DNA of 37,364 nt from Colivivens sp963645405. GTDB lineage: Bacteria; Bacteroidota; Bacteroidia; Bacteroidales; Bacteroidaceae. A program made the position numbers and the translations under genes. Under the pieces are notes generated by a model. That model saw only the letters and a program-made list of their open reading frames with translations. It was not told the origin of the DNA and made no database searches. Within the stretch, counting starts at the first letter, position 1. Each line of letters starts with the position of its first letter. Where the stretch lies: positions 1 to 37,364 of the forward strand of contig CAVISR010000014.1 of the NCBI GenBank assembly GCA_963645405.1. The letters run 5' to 3'. Shown here in pieces: positions 7,773 through 16,928 of the stretch.

Positions 7773-9290
7773 ATGAACAAGATTTATCTTTTCGGATGCA
7801 TGAGCATCCTCGCAGCATCAGCAATCATGAGCAGCTGCGACAGTGACGACGACAACGACGACAAGGAAACAACCACCACATCCTACGTTTGGAGCACCGA
7901 CGGAGGACTGAAATCCTGCGACCATCTTCTTTTCAGCGAAGACGGCACAGAAAATGCCAACGGAACCCAGCTCGGCAACGGCGACCAGGGATTCGTATTC
8001 ACAGGCAAGCAGACATTGAAGAAAGGCACATACACACTCAAGGGATGGATTTACATCGCCGACGGTGCCGAACTCACCATCGAGCCGGGAACCGTCATCA
8101 AGGGCGACAAGCAGACAAAGGCTACCATGATTGTAGAACGCGGTGGCAAGCTCATCGCACAGGGAACAGCATCCGCACCAATCGTGTTCACTTCAGAAGC
8201 AGAGCCAGGCAACAGAAAGCCAGGTGACTGGGGAGGCATCATCCTCTGCGGTAAAGCAAAGAACAACCAGGGCGAACAGCAAATTGAAGGTGGTCCGCGC
8301 ACCAAGCACGGAGGCTCAAACGATGCCGACAACTCAGGTGTCCTCAGCTATGTCCGCATCGAGTTCGCAGGCTATCCTTACCAGAAAGACAAGGAAATCA
8401 ACGGTCTGACACTCGGCTCAATCGGTTCAGGCACACAGATTGACCACGTACAGGTTTCCTACTCAAACGACGACTCATTCGAGTGGTTCGGCGGAACAGT
8501 AAACTGCAAGTACCTCATTGCATACAAGGGATGGGACGATGACTTCGATACCGACAACGGCTTCTCAGGCAAAGTACAGTACGGACTTTCACTGCGCGAC
8601 AGTAAGATTGCCGACACATCACAGAGCAACGGCTTCGAGAGCGACAACTGCGCCGACGGTGCAGCAGTAGAGCCCTACACCACTGCCACATTCTCAAACA
8701 TCACCTTCGTAGGTCCAAAAGTACTCGACAGCAACTTCCAGAACACTACCGACTACATCACAGCAGGCGCTTACAATCCTAACAACGGTGCAGCCCTCGG
8801 CAAATTCCAGGCAGCAATGCAAATCCGTCGTTCTTCACGCCTCAACTGCATCAACTCAGTAGCACTCGGATGGCCAATCGGACTCATCGTCGACGGCGAG
8901 AAAGGCGGTTCTGTACAGGCAGCAAAGGACGGCAAGTTCAAACTCCAGAACGTTTACTTCGCAGGAATGGACGCAGTAGGAAGCGATGCAAACAAGATTT
9001 ACAAAGACTGTCTCTACGATGCAGCAGCAAAGTCAGTCATCGACGAGAACCAGAAGTCATACAGCAACACATTCTTCTTCTCAGAGAAGAGCAACAAGTA
9101 CTTCGACACCTGGACATCACTCGTAGGCAGCGACGGTTACACACCAGTTGTAGGCAGCCCATTGCTCGGTGCAGCTTCATTCACCGACTGGACAGGCTTC
9201 GACAATGTGACCTATATCGGTGCATTCGACGGAGTGAACGACTGGACAAGCGGCTGGACAAACTTCGACCCTCAGAATACAAAATATTAA
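7773..9290 (+). CDS. Surface lipoprotein with predicted right-handed beta-helix, receptor partner
   Basis: 505 residues. A lipoprotein signal ends at C22 (IMSSC), followed by the acidic stretch DSDDDNDDKE, which resembles the export signal of surface-exposed Bacteroidota lipoproteins. The body is rich in short strands and Gly/Asn turns (LTIEPGTVIKGD, GGKLIAQGTASAPIVFTS, GDWGGIILCGKA), typical of secreted parallel beta-helix proteins. It follows the TonB-dependent receptor and ends at a strong terminator, so the two form one operon. By position it replaces SusD and would capture ligand at the cell surface, which is inference. It has no SusD TPR features. I do not know a named function; such proteins are often annotated only as hypothetical lipoproteins. 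Confidence 0.85.
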   Translation: MNKIYLFGCMSILAASAIMSSCDSDDDNDDKETTTTSYVWSTDGGLKSCDHLLFSEDGTENANGTQLGNGDQGFVFTGKQTLKKGTYTLKGWIYIADGAELTIEPGTVIKGDKQTKATMIVERGGKLIAQGTASAPIVFTSEAEPGNRKPGDWGGIILCGKAKNNQGEQQIEGGPRTKHGGSNDADNSGVLSYVRIEFAGYPYQKDKEINGLTLGSIGSGTQIDHVQVSYSNDDSFEWFGGTVNCKYLIAYKGWDDDFDTDNGFSGKVQYGLSLRDSKIADTSQSNGFESDNCADGAAVEPYTTATFSNITFVGPKVLDSNFQNTTDYITAGAYNPNNGAALGKFQAAMQIRRSSRLNCINSVALGWPIGLIVDGEKGGSVQAAKDGKFKLQNVYFAGMDAVGSDANKIYKDCLYDAAAKSVIDENQKSYSNTFFFSEKSNKYFDTWTSLVGSDGYTPVVGSPLLGAASFTDWTGFDNVTYIGAFDGVNDWTSGWTNFDPQNTKY

Positions 9291-9380
9291 CAACCCTTTT
9301 GGCAACCGTGCGGAACCTCTGCAGCAGACAGAGTTCCAACACCACGAGCAAAGCACCAAGCCACAAGGAATCAAGACTGG

Positions 9381-9410
9381 GAATGGGGAAATATCCCCAT
9401 TCTTTTTTTT
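9381..9410 (+). terminator. Strong terminator of the receptor/lipoprotein operon
   Basis: GAATGGGGA (9381-9389) pairs perfectly with TCCCCATTC (9394-9402) around a 4-nt loop, followed by eight T. Confidence 0.92.
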
Positions 9411-9581
9411 GTGCGGACAGACAACGGGAACTGCCATAGGAAAACAGTCACAGAAAAAGCTGGCGACTAAAATTGCATATCACCTTTTCATATCAGAAAT
9501 AAGTCGACTATATACGACATTTTGATGAAATTTACAAAGTCTTCATTTCAATCCTCATTTCATCCCCTAATAGCCCGTTTT

Positions 9582-9669
9582 CATTCTCTGCCTAGAAAAA
9601 ATTTTTTCTCTGACCAGGAAAATAATTTTCTCTGACCAGGAAAATAAATGGCTCTGACTAGGGAGATAA
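9582..9669 (+). repeat. Four 22-bp tandem repeats, the central two identical
   Basis: Units at 9582-9603, 9604-9625, 9626-9647 and 9648-9669. The two central units are identical (core CTCTGACCAGGAAAATAA); the outer two are diverged (ctctgcctag..., ctctgactag...). The identical pair suggests recent duplication. Confidence 0.85.
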
Positions 9670-9758
9670 AACAGGGTGTTTTTATAGGTCTTTTTCTCTT
9701 TGTTTGACGTATGAAATTCATTATATTTAACATCTCATTTTCTTCAAATGTTGGCTAT

Positions 9759-9774
9759 TCCCATCCGGATGGGA
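9759..9774. repeat. Perfect 16-bp palindrome downstream of the regulator gene
   Basis: TCCCATCCGGATGGGA is its own reverse complement. It lies about 65 bp past the stop of the minus-strand regulator. It could be a protein site or a transcript-end hairpin. Confidence 0.6.
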
Positions 9775-9839
9775 GCGTTGAATTATGGGCTGGATTAGGA
9801 GTCAGCCATGAATATTTTGGCAATATTGCCACTTTCCCG

Positions 9840-11960
9840 CTATAGAGTTTGGTCTTGTGACCGGTATTCGGACGGCAAGACACCGAACATTTTCTTGAAC
9901 TGCTGCGAGTAGTTGCGGGCAGTGGCAAAGCCTACTCGCTCGGCTATGTCGGCGATGGTGAGGGATGTGCCGGTGAGAAGTTCGGCTGAACGCTTGAGGC
10001 GGACATTGCGGATGAAGTCGGCAGGAGAGATGCCGAGCATATTGCGCATCTTGTCGTAGAGTTTGGACCGGCTCATGGCAACGTCGAGCGCCATCTGGTC
10101 CACACCATATTCGCTGTCTGAAAGATGTGCCTCGATGACTTTCAGCAGTTGGGCAATGAACGCCTTTTCTTCGGAGTCCACTCCAATCTTCTGAGGGTTG
10201 ATGTGAGTATTTTCCGCAAACTGATGGCGGGCTTCAGCACGCTGTTCAAAAAGCCGGTTGACACGATCGTCGTTCTCGCGCTCCAGTTGGCGGCGTTTCC
10301 ACTTCAGATAGAAGGTGACGAGGGCAATGAGAATGGCAAGGGCTATGATGGCATAGAGGGTCTTTGCCCACCATGTAAGCCAGAGTGGCGGATGGATGAC
10401 GAAGGTCTGACTTGCAGTGGAGGTCCATCCTCCGTCTGCCGTGGCAGCCTGCACCTCGAAGACATACTTGCCATGAGGCAAAGCCGTGTAAGCGGCTGTG
10501 GCAAAGCCATGACGCACTGTTCCCTCGTTCCATTCTTTCTCAAGCGGAGAAAGGCGGTAGCGGTAGCGCGAAGGGGTTGAATGGGCATAGTCGAGCGTGG
10601 AAAACTGCAGGGCCAAGTAGTTCTCGTCGTAGCGCAGCGAGATGTCAGTACCGCTCATGAAAATAAGGTTTTTGCCACTCACACTGACTGAAAGCAGTTG
10701 CACCGGCAGAGGTTTGGCTGAACCCGAAAGCCACTCGGGACGGAATGTCGTGCATCGTGCGCCATGAACAAACACCAGTCTGCCGTCCTTGGTAAGGCAA
10801 GCAGCCCGTTCCATCATGCTGACTGGCGGAATGCCGTCGTCGGCTGTATAATTGATAACTGCCGGGGTGATGCGTGATATTCCGCATGAAGTGCCTGCCC
10901 ACACATTTCCATCTGCATCGAGCACCAAACTGCGGATGCACTGGTTGGCAAGTCCGTCGATGCGCCGGCACGAATAGGAAGGGGTGATGATGAAGAGTCC
11001 ATTCTGTGTTCCTGCCCAGATATTGCCTTTGCTGTCGCGTATCACGCAATTGTATTTATCGGTGTAAGGTTGGATGGTGTGGTCGGCTGGGTATGGAGCA
11101 AGGGTGTCGGCTGACGTATTGAGCATTGTGATGCCGTTCTGCGAGTAGAGCAAAGTCCACTGCCGGTCTATCGGGCAGGCGCCAACTATATTGCGGTAGC
11201 CGGACAATTGCGGAAGGTTTATCGGAAGGATTTCATTCTTTTCTGCAAAGTAATAATCCAACCGGTTCATGTCGTGCCCAATGAGGATGCGTCCGTCGGG
11301 AAGGTCACAAGTGAAATTGAGCCGTCGGTAAGGCAGTTCGGGCATTTGTCTTTTGCTGCCGTAAGCACCCCTTGCCAACCACATCAGACTGTCGTTGCGA
11401 ATGGTTTGCGGCATCATGCGACGTGGAGACTTGTAAATGATGCCATCCTCCCACGTGCCAACCCACAGTCCCCCTTGTCGGTCCTTCGTGGCTGCCATGC
11501 ATTTGTTGCGCAGACCGAGGCTGTCGATGTCTGTCCAAAGTGGAGCAGTCACGGGGTCGGTGCCGCTTTTGCCTTCAGCAAAGTCTTTGACGCCAGGTGC
11601 ATTCATCCTTCCAGCTGCATCGCTACGGAAGGAACGTGTGCGTGCATCGAAGAGGTAAATCCGATAGAGGTCGTGCAGCCACAGCAATGAATCGCCTTGC
11701 CACAGATGTCCGTAGCGCGTGGCAAAATGACTGAGGTTTACTGCCTGCGTACGGTCGTAGGCAATGGGGACAAAGGTCTCGCCCACAGTGAGGCAATACA
11801 AACCCTCGCACCCCACGAGCATCTGCCCATTGGGGAGTTCCACAATCTGCCGCACCTCATTTGTCGGCAAACCGTCGCTGACAGTCCACTGACGAGTCTG
11901 TGCCCTCAATCCGAGTGCTGACAGCAATAGAACAATTGCAAAAAGTTGCCTCCTTTTCAT
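9840..11960 (-). CDS. Membrane one-component regulator: sensor propeller, Y_Y_Y, TM helix, AraC HTH
   Basis: 706 residues. After a signal peptide (MKRRQLFAIVLLLSALGLRAQ) come two-component-regulator propeller repeats (about 25-430, such as NIWAGTQNGLFIITPSY and NVWAGTSCGISRITP), a Y_Y_Y domain (about 435-525), one membrane helix (about 533-550), a charged linker and a C-terminal AraC/HTH_18 domain (about 622-700, LTIADIAERVGFATARNYSQ and FKKMFGVLPSEYRSQ). The layout is that of hybrid two-component sensors that control polysaccharide loci, but the kinase, ATPase and receiver parts are missing and the propeller portion is about half the usual length. Signal would pass straight from periplasmic ligand to DNA-binding domain. 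It is divergent from the carbohydrate operon at 12170, its likely target. Confidence 0.9.
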   Translation of the reverse strand: MKRRQLFAIVLLLSALGLRAQTRQWTVSDGLPTNEVRQIVELPNGQMLVGCEGLYCLTVGETFVPIAYDRTQAVNLSHFATRYGHLWQGDSLLWLHDLYRIYLFDARTRSFRSDAAGRMNAPGVKDFAEGKSGTDPVTAPLWTDIDSLGLRNKCMAATKDRQGGLWVGTWEDGIIYKSPRRMMPQTIRNDSLMWLARGAYGSKRQMPELPYRRLNFTCDLPDGRILIGHDMNRLDYYFAEKNEILPINLPQLSGYRNIVGACPIDRQWTLLYSQNGITMLNTSADTLAPYPADHTIQPYTDKYNCVIRDSKGNIWAGTQNGLFIITPSYSCRRIDGLANQCIRSLVLDADGNVWAGTSCGISRITPAVINYTADDGIPPVSMMERAACLTKDGRLVFVHGARCTTFRPEWLSGSAKPLPVQLLSVSVSGKNLIFMSGTDISLRYDENYLALQFSTLDYAHSTPSRYRYRLSPLEKEWNEGTVRHGFATAAYTALPHGKYVFEVQAATADGGWTSTASQTFVIHPPLWLTWWAKTLYAIIALAILIALVTFYLKWKRRQLERENDDRVNRLFEQRAEARHQFAENTHINPQKIGVDSEEKAFIAQLLKVIEAHLSDSEYGVDQMALDVAMSRSKLYDKMRNMLGISPADFIRNVRLKRSAELLTGTSLTIADIAERVGFATARNYSQQFKKMFGVLPSEYRSQDQTL

Positions 11961-11984
11961 GCAAGAATCTTTGATTTCTCATCG

Positions 11985-11992
11985 CAAAGTTA
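11985..11992 (-). promoter_or_regulatory. -7 promoter element of the regulator gene
   Basis: TAACTTTG on the minus strand (11992-11985) lies about 25 bp before the regulator ATG. A TTTG (12021-12018, minus) overlaps one of the 12-bp repeated motifs, which would allow autoregulation, although the 25-bp gap is long. Confidence 0.65.
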
Positions 11993-12000
11993 CAAAAAAT

Positions 12001-12075
12001 ATGTTTCGGTCATGTCCCAAACGTCCGAAAATGCATGTCTGAAACGTGCAAAGAGGCTGCAGGACATTTCAGACA
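12001..12075. promoter_or_regulatory. Cluster of 12-bp repeated motifs, putative operator of the AraC-type regulator
   Basis: A 12-bp motif recurs in the divergent gap: TGTCCCAAACGT (12013-12024, +), TGTCTGAAACGT (12036-12047, +) and its inverted copy ACATTTCAGACA (12064-12075; reverse complement TGTCTGAAATGT, 11 of 12 matching the second copy). A weaker inverted copy, ATGTTTCGGTCA (12001-12012), abuts the first. The two direct copies are 23 bp apart, near two helical turns. All lie upstream of the operon -7 element at 12121 and beside the regulator promoter, as expected for AraC-family sites. Confidence 0.6.
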
Positions 12076-12120
12076 CATGGTTTTGGAAAATAGTTGCACG
12101 TCGGATTGAATGACACTTAC

Positions 12121-12128
12121 TAACTTTG
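12121..12128 (+). promoter_or_regulatory. -7 promoter element of the carbohydrate operon
   Basis: TAACTTTG lies 42 bp before the ATG at 12170. The nearest TTG (12094-12096) is 24 bp upstream, a poor -33, consistent with a promoter that needs an activator. Confidence 0.7.
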
Positions 12129-12169
12129 CGGCATCGGAATTTGAAATCACTAAAATCAATATACGACGA

Positions 12170-14935
12170 ATGAAAAAAATTATCCTTTCTCTTGCCGCCA
12201 TATTTCTCAGCATGGCAATGAATGCCCAGCAGACGGCGTACAATACCGACCGCGGGTTTGTACATCCAGGAGGACTGCACAGTCAGGAAGACTTCGACCG
12301 TGTGAGGGCACAAATCGCTGCCGGTAACACTCGTGTGACCGAAGCCTATGAAAAACTGAAGACATCAGGTTTTGCCGACCCGAATATCGGTTGTACGCCT
12401 CAGGAAACCGTCGTACGCGGCGGAACCGGACAGAACTACATGTTGGCAGCACGCGACGCCTGCGCAGCATATCAGAATGCCCTACGCTGGAAGATAGAGG
12501 ACAACAAAGATTGCGCCGACGCCTCAGTGCGAATCCTCAACGCATGGGCACGGACCACGAAGACTATCACTGGCGACTCCAACCTCTCACTCGCTGCCGG
12601 TCTCTACGGCTATCAGTTTGCGCAGGCAGCCGAACTGATGCGCGACTATGAAGGTTGGGAACGCGAGGACTTCGAGGCTTTCCGACAGTGGATGCTCGGA
12701 GTGTGGTACAAGACGTCAATATGGTTTCTGCGTACACGCAGCGGCACATGGGAGAACAGCAGCAAGTGGTGGGAAGCACCTGGCCACTACTGGAGCAACT
12801 GGGGATTGTGCAATGCCCTGTGCGTGCTCTCCATCGGTGTACTCTGCGATGACGTGTTCATCTATAACCAGGGACTTTCATTCATGAAGCACGACCAGTG
12901 TGGCACATGGACCGACCCACGGACGCTGCACGAGATAACTGGCCATGAAGGGCTGAACGGACAGACGGCAATATGGAACGACGGTCTGACTGAATATATA
13001 GGGAACCTTGTTGTAACGACTTCAGAGAGCGAACTGGAAACCGGTGCATACGGCAAACTCGGACAGACGAACGAGAGCGGACGCGACACTGGTCACCCTG
13101 CAATGGCAATGGCATTGGCTATAGACATTGCCTACATGCTTTGGAACCAAGGTGATGACCTCTTTGCTTTTCTCGACCACCGACTGGCAGCAGGCATAGA
13201 ATACATTGCTGCCCAGACACTCAGCGTGGAAAATTTGCCCTGGACCAACTATATGTACTGCACCAATGGCATTCATTACATCGACGGACGATGCTGGACG
13301 ATGACAGAGCCCTGCCTCGGATTGCAGATACGTCCTTGCTGGCAGACAGTCATCAATGTGTATGAAGGTATAAAAGGAGTGAGGATGCCTTTCTCTGAGC
13401 AGGTATTGGAGAAGATGGGCATCGACAGCGGTGGTGGCGGCAGCACCAGCGGAGGCTACGACCAATTGGGCTTCAATGTGCTGATGCACACGCTCGACCG
13501 TCAGTTGTGTCCAGCCAAACAAGTGCCGACAGAACTGCAGGGCTATATCAAGGTGGGCACATCAACGCTTAAGCAGTCTGAATATGGTGGACTCGTCAAC
13601 AAATGGACTGTCAACAACACCAGTTCGGCAGCCAAGACAGGCAAGACACTGACACTTATGCCACAGTTGCCAGAAGGCGAGGAAGACACCGGGCTCTGGC
13701 AATGGAACACAGGCGAGACAACCCGCAATATCGATGTAACTACCGACCGCAGTTACGTCTATCGTGTCACCTACACCAACTCGCGCGGTATTACCTCACG
13801 TCAGGCTTTCTCCATCGCTGCCATGGGTGACAGCAACCCTATCCAAAACTTCACCACTACTATCAAGGTGAGCAACACTGTCGTAGGAACCACTGAGGCA
13901 AGTGTAACCAAAGGAAGCAAGGCAACACTCAGCGTTGAGGGTCTGGATTTCTGTTCCTGCAAATGGTGGAACGGTTCTACTGCCACTACCGTCACAACAG
14001 GAAAGATAGACTGCGACACCACATTCACCGTCACTGCCATCGGACAAGGCGGAGCAGAGAATGTGCGCAAAATAAACATCAAAGTTTACGACTACAACTA
14101 CCCCACTACGGGTTTGCTATATTATCAGGACTTTGAGACCGAAGCCGACAGCAGCGGACTGCTGCCCGACTCCCTCGGTTTCTATCCTTCCACTCTTGCC
14201 GGTTCTGCCGAACGGCGTTTCCTCGCCGATGGCAACTGGGCTGTCTACACAGGCAACAACCAAGGCTACATCGACCTGGGCGAAACAATAGGAGCAAGAG
14301 TGATGAGTCAATTGAAAACTAACTACTCAATTTCACTTGATCTTTGTGTAACAACAATCAATCAGCTGTCGAAGTGCTGCTGGGCATTGGCGTTGAGCAA
14401 CAGTACATCCCAATACCTTGCCCTCATCAATACTGCAGGCAACACCGATTGGTATTTCGAGATCAAGGATGGCGGGACTTCTCAGTGCAACAGTTCTTCA
14501 AAGTTAATGCTGAACAAATGGCACACAGTGACATTGGTGCAGAAGGGCACAACAGCAACCATCTATGTGGACGGCACTGAGAAGGGCACCGCCACCATCT
14601 CCACCAAACCGACGACCTTCGGTTTCAAGTTGACGGGCAACTGGCTTGGACGCTCGCCATTTACCTCAGATGCCTACATGACCAACACCTACATGGACAA
14701 TCTGCGCATCTACAACACTGCCCTCACAGCCGACGAAGTGAAGGCACTTGCAGACCAACGTCCCACAAGCCGCAAGGTGGGCGACCCATCCGGCATCTGG
14801 AACATAAACGATGACGAAGGAAACAATGGCAAGAGCAATGATGCCATCTACAACATCTACGGACAGCGAGTAGACGAAGGAAACCTCACTCCTGGCATCT
14901 ACATCGTGGGCGGAAAGAAAATGCTTATAAGATAA
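12170..14935 (+). CDS. Secreted alginate-lyase-fold protein with LamG-like and C-terminal tail domains
   Basis: 921 residues from the ATG at 12170. I prefer this start over the in-frame one at 12110 because the protein then begins with a signal peptide (MKKIILSLAAIFLSMAMNAQ) and 12110 precedes the promoter. Residues about 25-440 look like the alpha-toroid alginate-lyase superfamily, with the motif E302-S-G-R-D306-x-x-H309 and many aromatic residues (KWWEAPGHYWSNWG). An Ig-like segment follows (about 460-560), then a LamG/concanavalin-like domain (about 650-870) and a short tail (IYNIYGQRVDEG ... GIYIVGGKK) common on secreted Prevotella proteins. It probably cleaves a uronic-acid polymer by beta-elimination; the substrate is unknown. 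First gene of the operon; the next starts 21 bp on. Confidence 0.8.
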   Translation: MKKIILSLAAIFLSMAMNAQQTAYNTDRGFVHPGGLHSQEDFDRVRAQIAAGNTRVTEAYEKLKTSGFADPNIGCTPQETVVRGGTGQNYMLAARDACAAYQNALRWKIEDNKDCADASVRILNAWARTTKTITGDSNLSLAAGLYGYQFAQAAELMRDYEGWEREDFEAFRQWMLGVWYKTSIWFLRTRSGTWENSSKWWEAPGHYWSNWGLCNALCVLSIGVLCDDVFIYNQGLSFMKHDQCGTWTDPRTLHEITGHEGLNGQTAIWNDGLTEYIGNLVVTTSESELETGAYGKLGQTNESGRDTGHPAMAMALAIDIAYMLWNQGDDLFAFLDHRLAAGIEYIAAQTLSVENLPWTNYMYCTNGIHYIDGRCWTMTEPCLGLQIRPCWQTVINVYEGIKGVRMPFSEQVLEKMGIDSGGGGSTSGGYDQLGFNVLMHTLDRQLCPAKQVPTELQGYIKVGTSTLKQSEYGGLVNKWTVNNTSSAAKTGKTLTLMPQLPEGEEDTGLWQWNTGETTRNIDVTTDRSYVYRVTYTNSRGITSRQAFSIAAMGDSNPIQNFTTTIKVSNTVVGTTEASVTKGSKATLSVEGLDFCSCKWWNGSTATTVTTGKIDCDTTFTVTAIGQGGAENVRKINIKVYDYNYPTTGLLYYQDFETEADSSGLLPDSLGFYPSTLAGSAERRFLADGNWAVYTGNNQGYIDLGETIGARVMSQLKTNYSISLDLCVTTINQLSKCCWALALSNSTSQYLALINTAGNTDWYFEIKDGGTSQCNSSSKLMLNKWHTVTLVQKGTTATIYVDGTEKGTATISTKPTTFGFKLTGNWLGRSPFTSDAYMTNTYMDNLRIYNTALTADEVKALADQRPTSRKVGDPSGIWNINDDEGNNGKSNDAIYNIYGQRVDEGNLTPGIYIVGGKKMLIR

Positions 14936-14956
14936 AAACCAGTACTATCAGCAATT

Positions 14957-16904
14957 ATGAAAACTAATCTCTTCTTGGCAGCAATGATGCTGACCACAGC
15001 AACAACGGTAAGCGCACAGCAATCGGCGAAACCTATTAGCTCTGATCTCTTCGGTATATTTATCGAAGACCTTAATTACACTGCCGATGGCGGACTCTAC
15101 GCAGAGATGGTGCAGAACCGCTCGTTTGAGTATGCTCCATCCGACGTTGACCTGCGTGTGTACTACAAGAAGGGGCAATGGCATCCGTTCTCAGCGTGGG
15201 AAACGCTGAAGGACGGAAATGCCATCTGTCGTCTCTCACTTGAAACTGAACATCCACTGAACTCCAACAACCGGCATTATGCCACAGCGACTGTGTTCAC
15301 TGTCGGTCAGCGAGGAGCCGGACTTAGCAACACTGGCTATGAAGGCATGGTTGTCCGCAAGGGAGAAAACTACAACTTCAGCATTTGGCTTAGATGTGAA
15401 GACACCGACAGTATGCCCGTGACTGTTACGCTGGCGCGTGCCAACAAGCAGGACTTCCTCCGCGACAGCATCCTTGCCGAAACAAAGTTTGTGGCAGATT
15501 CCAAGGAATGGAAGAAATATGAGGCAGTGTTGACAGCCAACGGCGACATTGACGATGCCGTACTCGACATTCGATTCCAGCAAAAAGGGACTATCTCGAT
15601 GGACATGGCATCACTCTTCCCCGAGAATACGTTCAAAGGTCGCAAAAACGGACTGCGTGCCGACTTGGCGCAACATTTGGCAGACCTCCATCCTGCATTC
15701 GTCCGCTTTCCTGGCGGATGCCTGACCCATGGAGACGGGCTCAATAACATCTATCGATGGAAACATACTGTAGGTCCAGTGGAACAGCGGGTGGAAGACT
15801 ACAATATCTGGGACTATCATCAGACACGCGGACTTGGATTCTTCGAGTATTTCCAGTTGTGTGAAGATATCGGAGCAAAACCGCTGCCAGTGCTTGCCGC
15901 TGGTGTGAGTTGCCAAAACTCAGCCCGCAGCCGTGGCAACGGCCAACAAGCCATACCGATGGACGAGATGGACGAATATGTGCAGGACATGCTCGACCTT
16001 ATAGATTGGGCAAACGGAGACCCTGCCACCAGTCCTTGGGCTAAGTTGCGTGCCGAAGCCGGACACCCCGAACCATTCGGGCTGGAATATCTCGGCATTG
16101 GCAACGAAGACCACATCACACCCGAGTTCAAGGAACGCTTCGCCATGATTCAGCGAGCAGTCAAGGCAAAATATCCGGAGATAAAAATCGTAGGCACAGT
16201 GGGTCCCAACCCTAACGACTGGGACTGGCGCGAAGGATGGGCGTTTGCCCGTCAGGAAAAGCCTGAGCTGGTGGACGAGCACAACTACCGCCCACCACAG
16301 TGGTTTCTCGACAACCTGCACCGCTACGATGATTACAACCGGTCGGAGTCGCATGTGTATGTGGGCGAATATGCCAGCCGTGGCAACACCGTGTTCAATG
16401 CCATAGCTGAAGCAGCCTATATGTGCAATCTCGAACGCAACGGAGATGTGGTGGCACTGTCCTCCTACGCACCATTGCTTGCCCGAATAGGCAATACGCA
16501 GTGGAATCCCGACCTCATCTACTTTGACAAGACCGACGTCTACCCTACCGTCAACTACTATGTGCAGCAACTCTTCGGTCAGAACCACGGTGACACCTAT
16601 ATGTATAATGTGGTGAATGGTACGGATGCAGCATCATGCGTGCGCAACAGCAAGACTGGTGCAGTCATTGTCAAGTTGGCAAACCCATCCGACAGCACCA
16701 TAACTGTAAATATAGACCTCAGCAAAAACAAAACTCAAAACAACAAAGGCAACCGTCAGTACCATTCAGGGTGAGCGTGACTACAAAAACGGACAAGGCA
16801 AACATCTCGACACAGACGTGAAGCCAACTGTCACGACTGAGAAACTCTCCAAGAAATTTACCCGACAGCTGCCACAATATTCATTTACCGTAATTCGTTT
16901 TTGA
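14957..16904 (+). pseudogene. GH51 alpha-L-arabinofuranosidase with a frameshift near its C-terminus
   Basis: The frame from 14957 ends at 16774 (605 residues) with an unrelated tail. From about 16725 the +1 frame continues ATVSTIQGE ... LPQYSFTVIRF and stops at 16904, the expected C-terminal strand of GH51 enzymes; together they give about 648 residues. The switch falls in an A-rich stretch (16721-16748, runs of 4-5 A). Signal peptide about 1-20. The catalytic core is intact: acid/base E384 in GIGNED and nucleophile E471 in YVGEYAS. The enzyme would release arabinose from arabinan, arabinoxylan or arabinogalactan. The shift may be a true mutation, a sequencing error or slippage during expression; the truncated form lacks only the last strands and might still work. 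Second gene of the operon, 24 bp before the GH43 gene. Confidence 0.85.
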
Positions 16905-16928
16905 ACAAAACTAACATCAACTGAAATT

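Larger units (their letters stand above)
9291..9839. other. Spacer between convergent transcripts, with 22-bp repeats and palindromes
   Basis: No gene is seen. After the terminator come four 22-bp tandem repeats (9582-9669), a perfect 16-bp palindrome TCCCATCCGGATGGGA (9759-9774) and a perfect 12-bp palindrome GGCAATATTGCC (9819-9830), the latter just past the stop of the minus-strand regulator gene. Neither palindrome has a T-run on the minus strand, so they are weak terminator candidates. Confidence 0.6.

Noticed and set aside
12110..12169. In-frame upstream start for the first operon gene
   Set aside because: It begins before the promoter element at 12121 and would bury the signal peptide; the ATG at 12170 starts a proper signal peptide.
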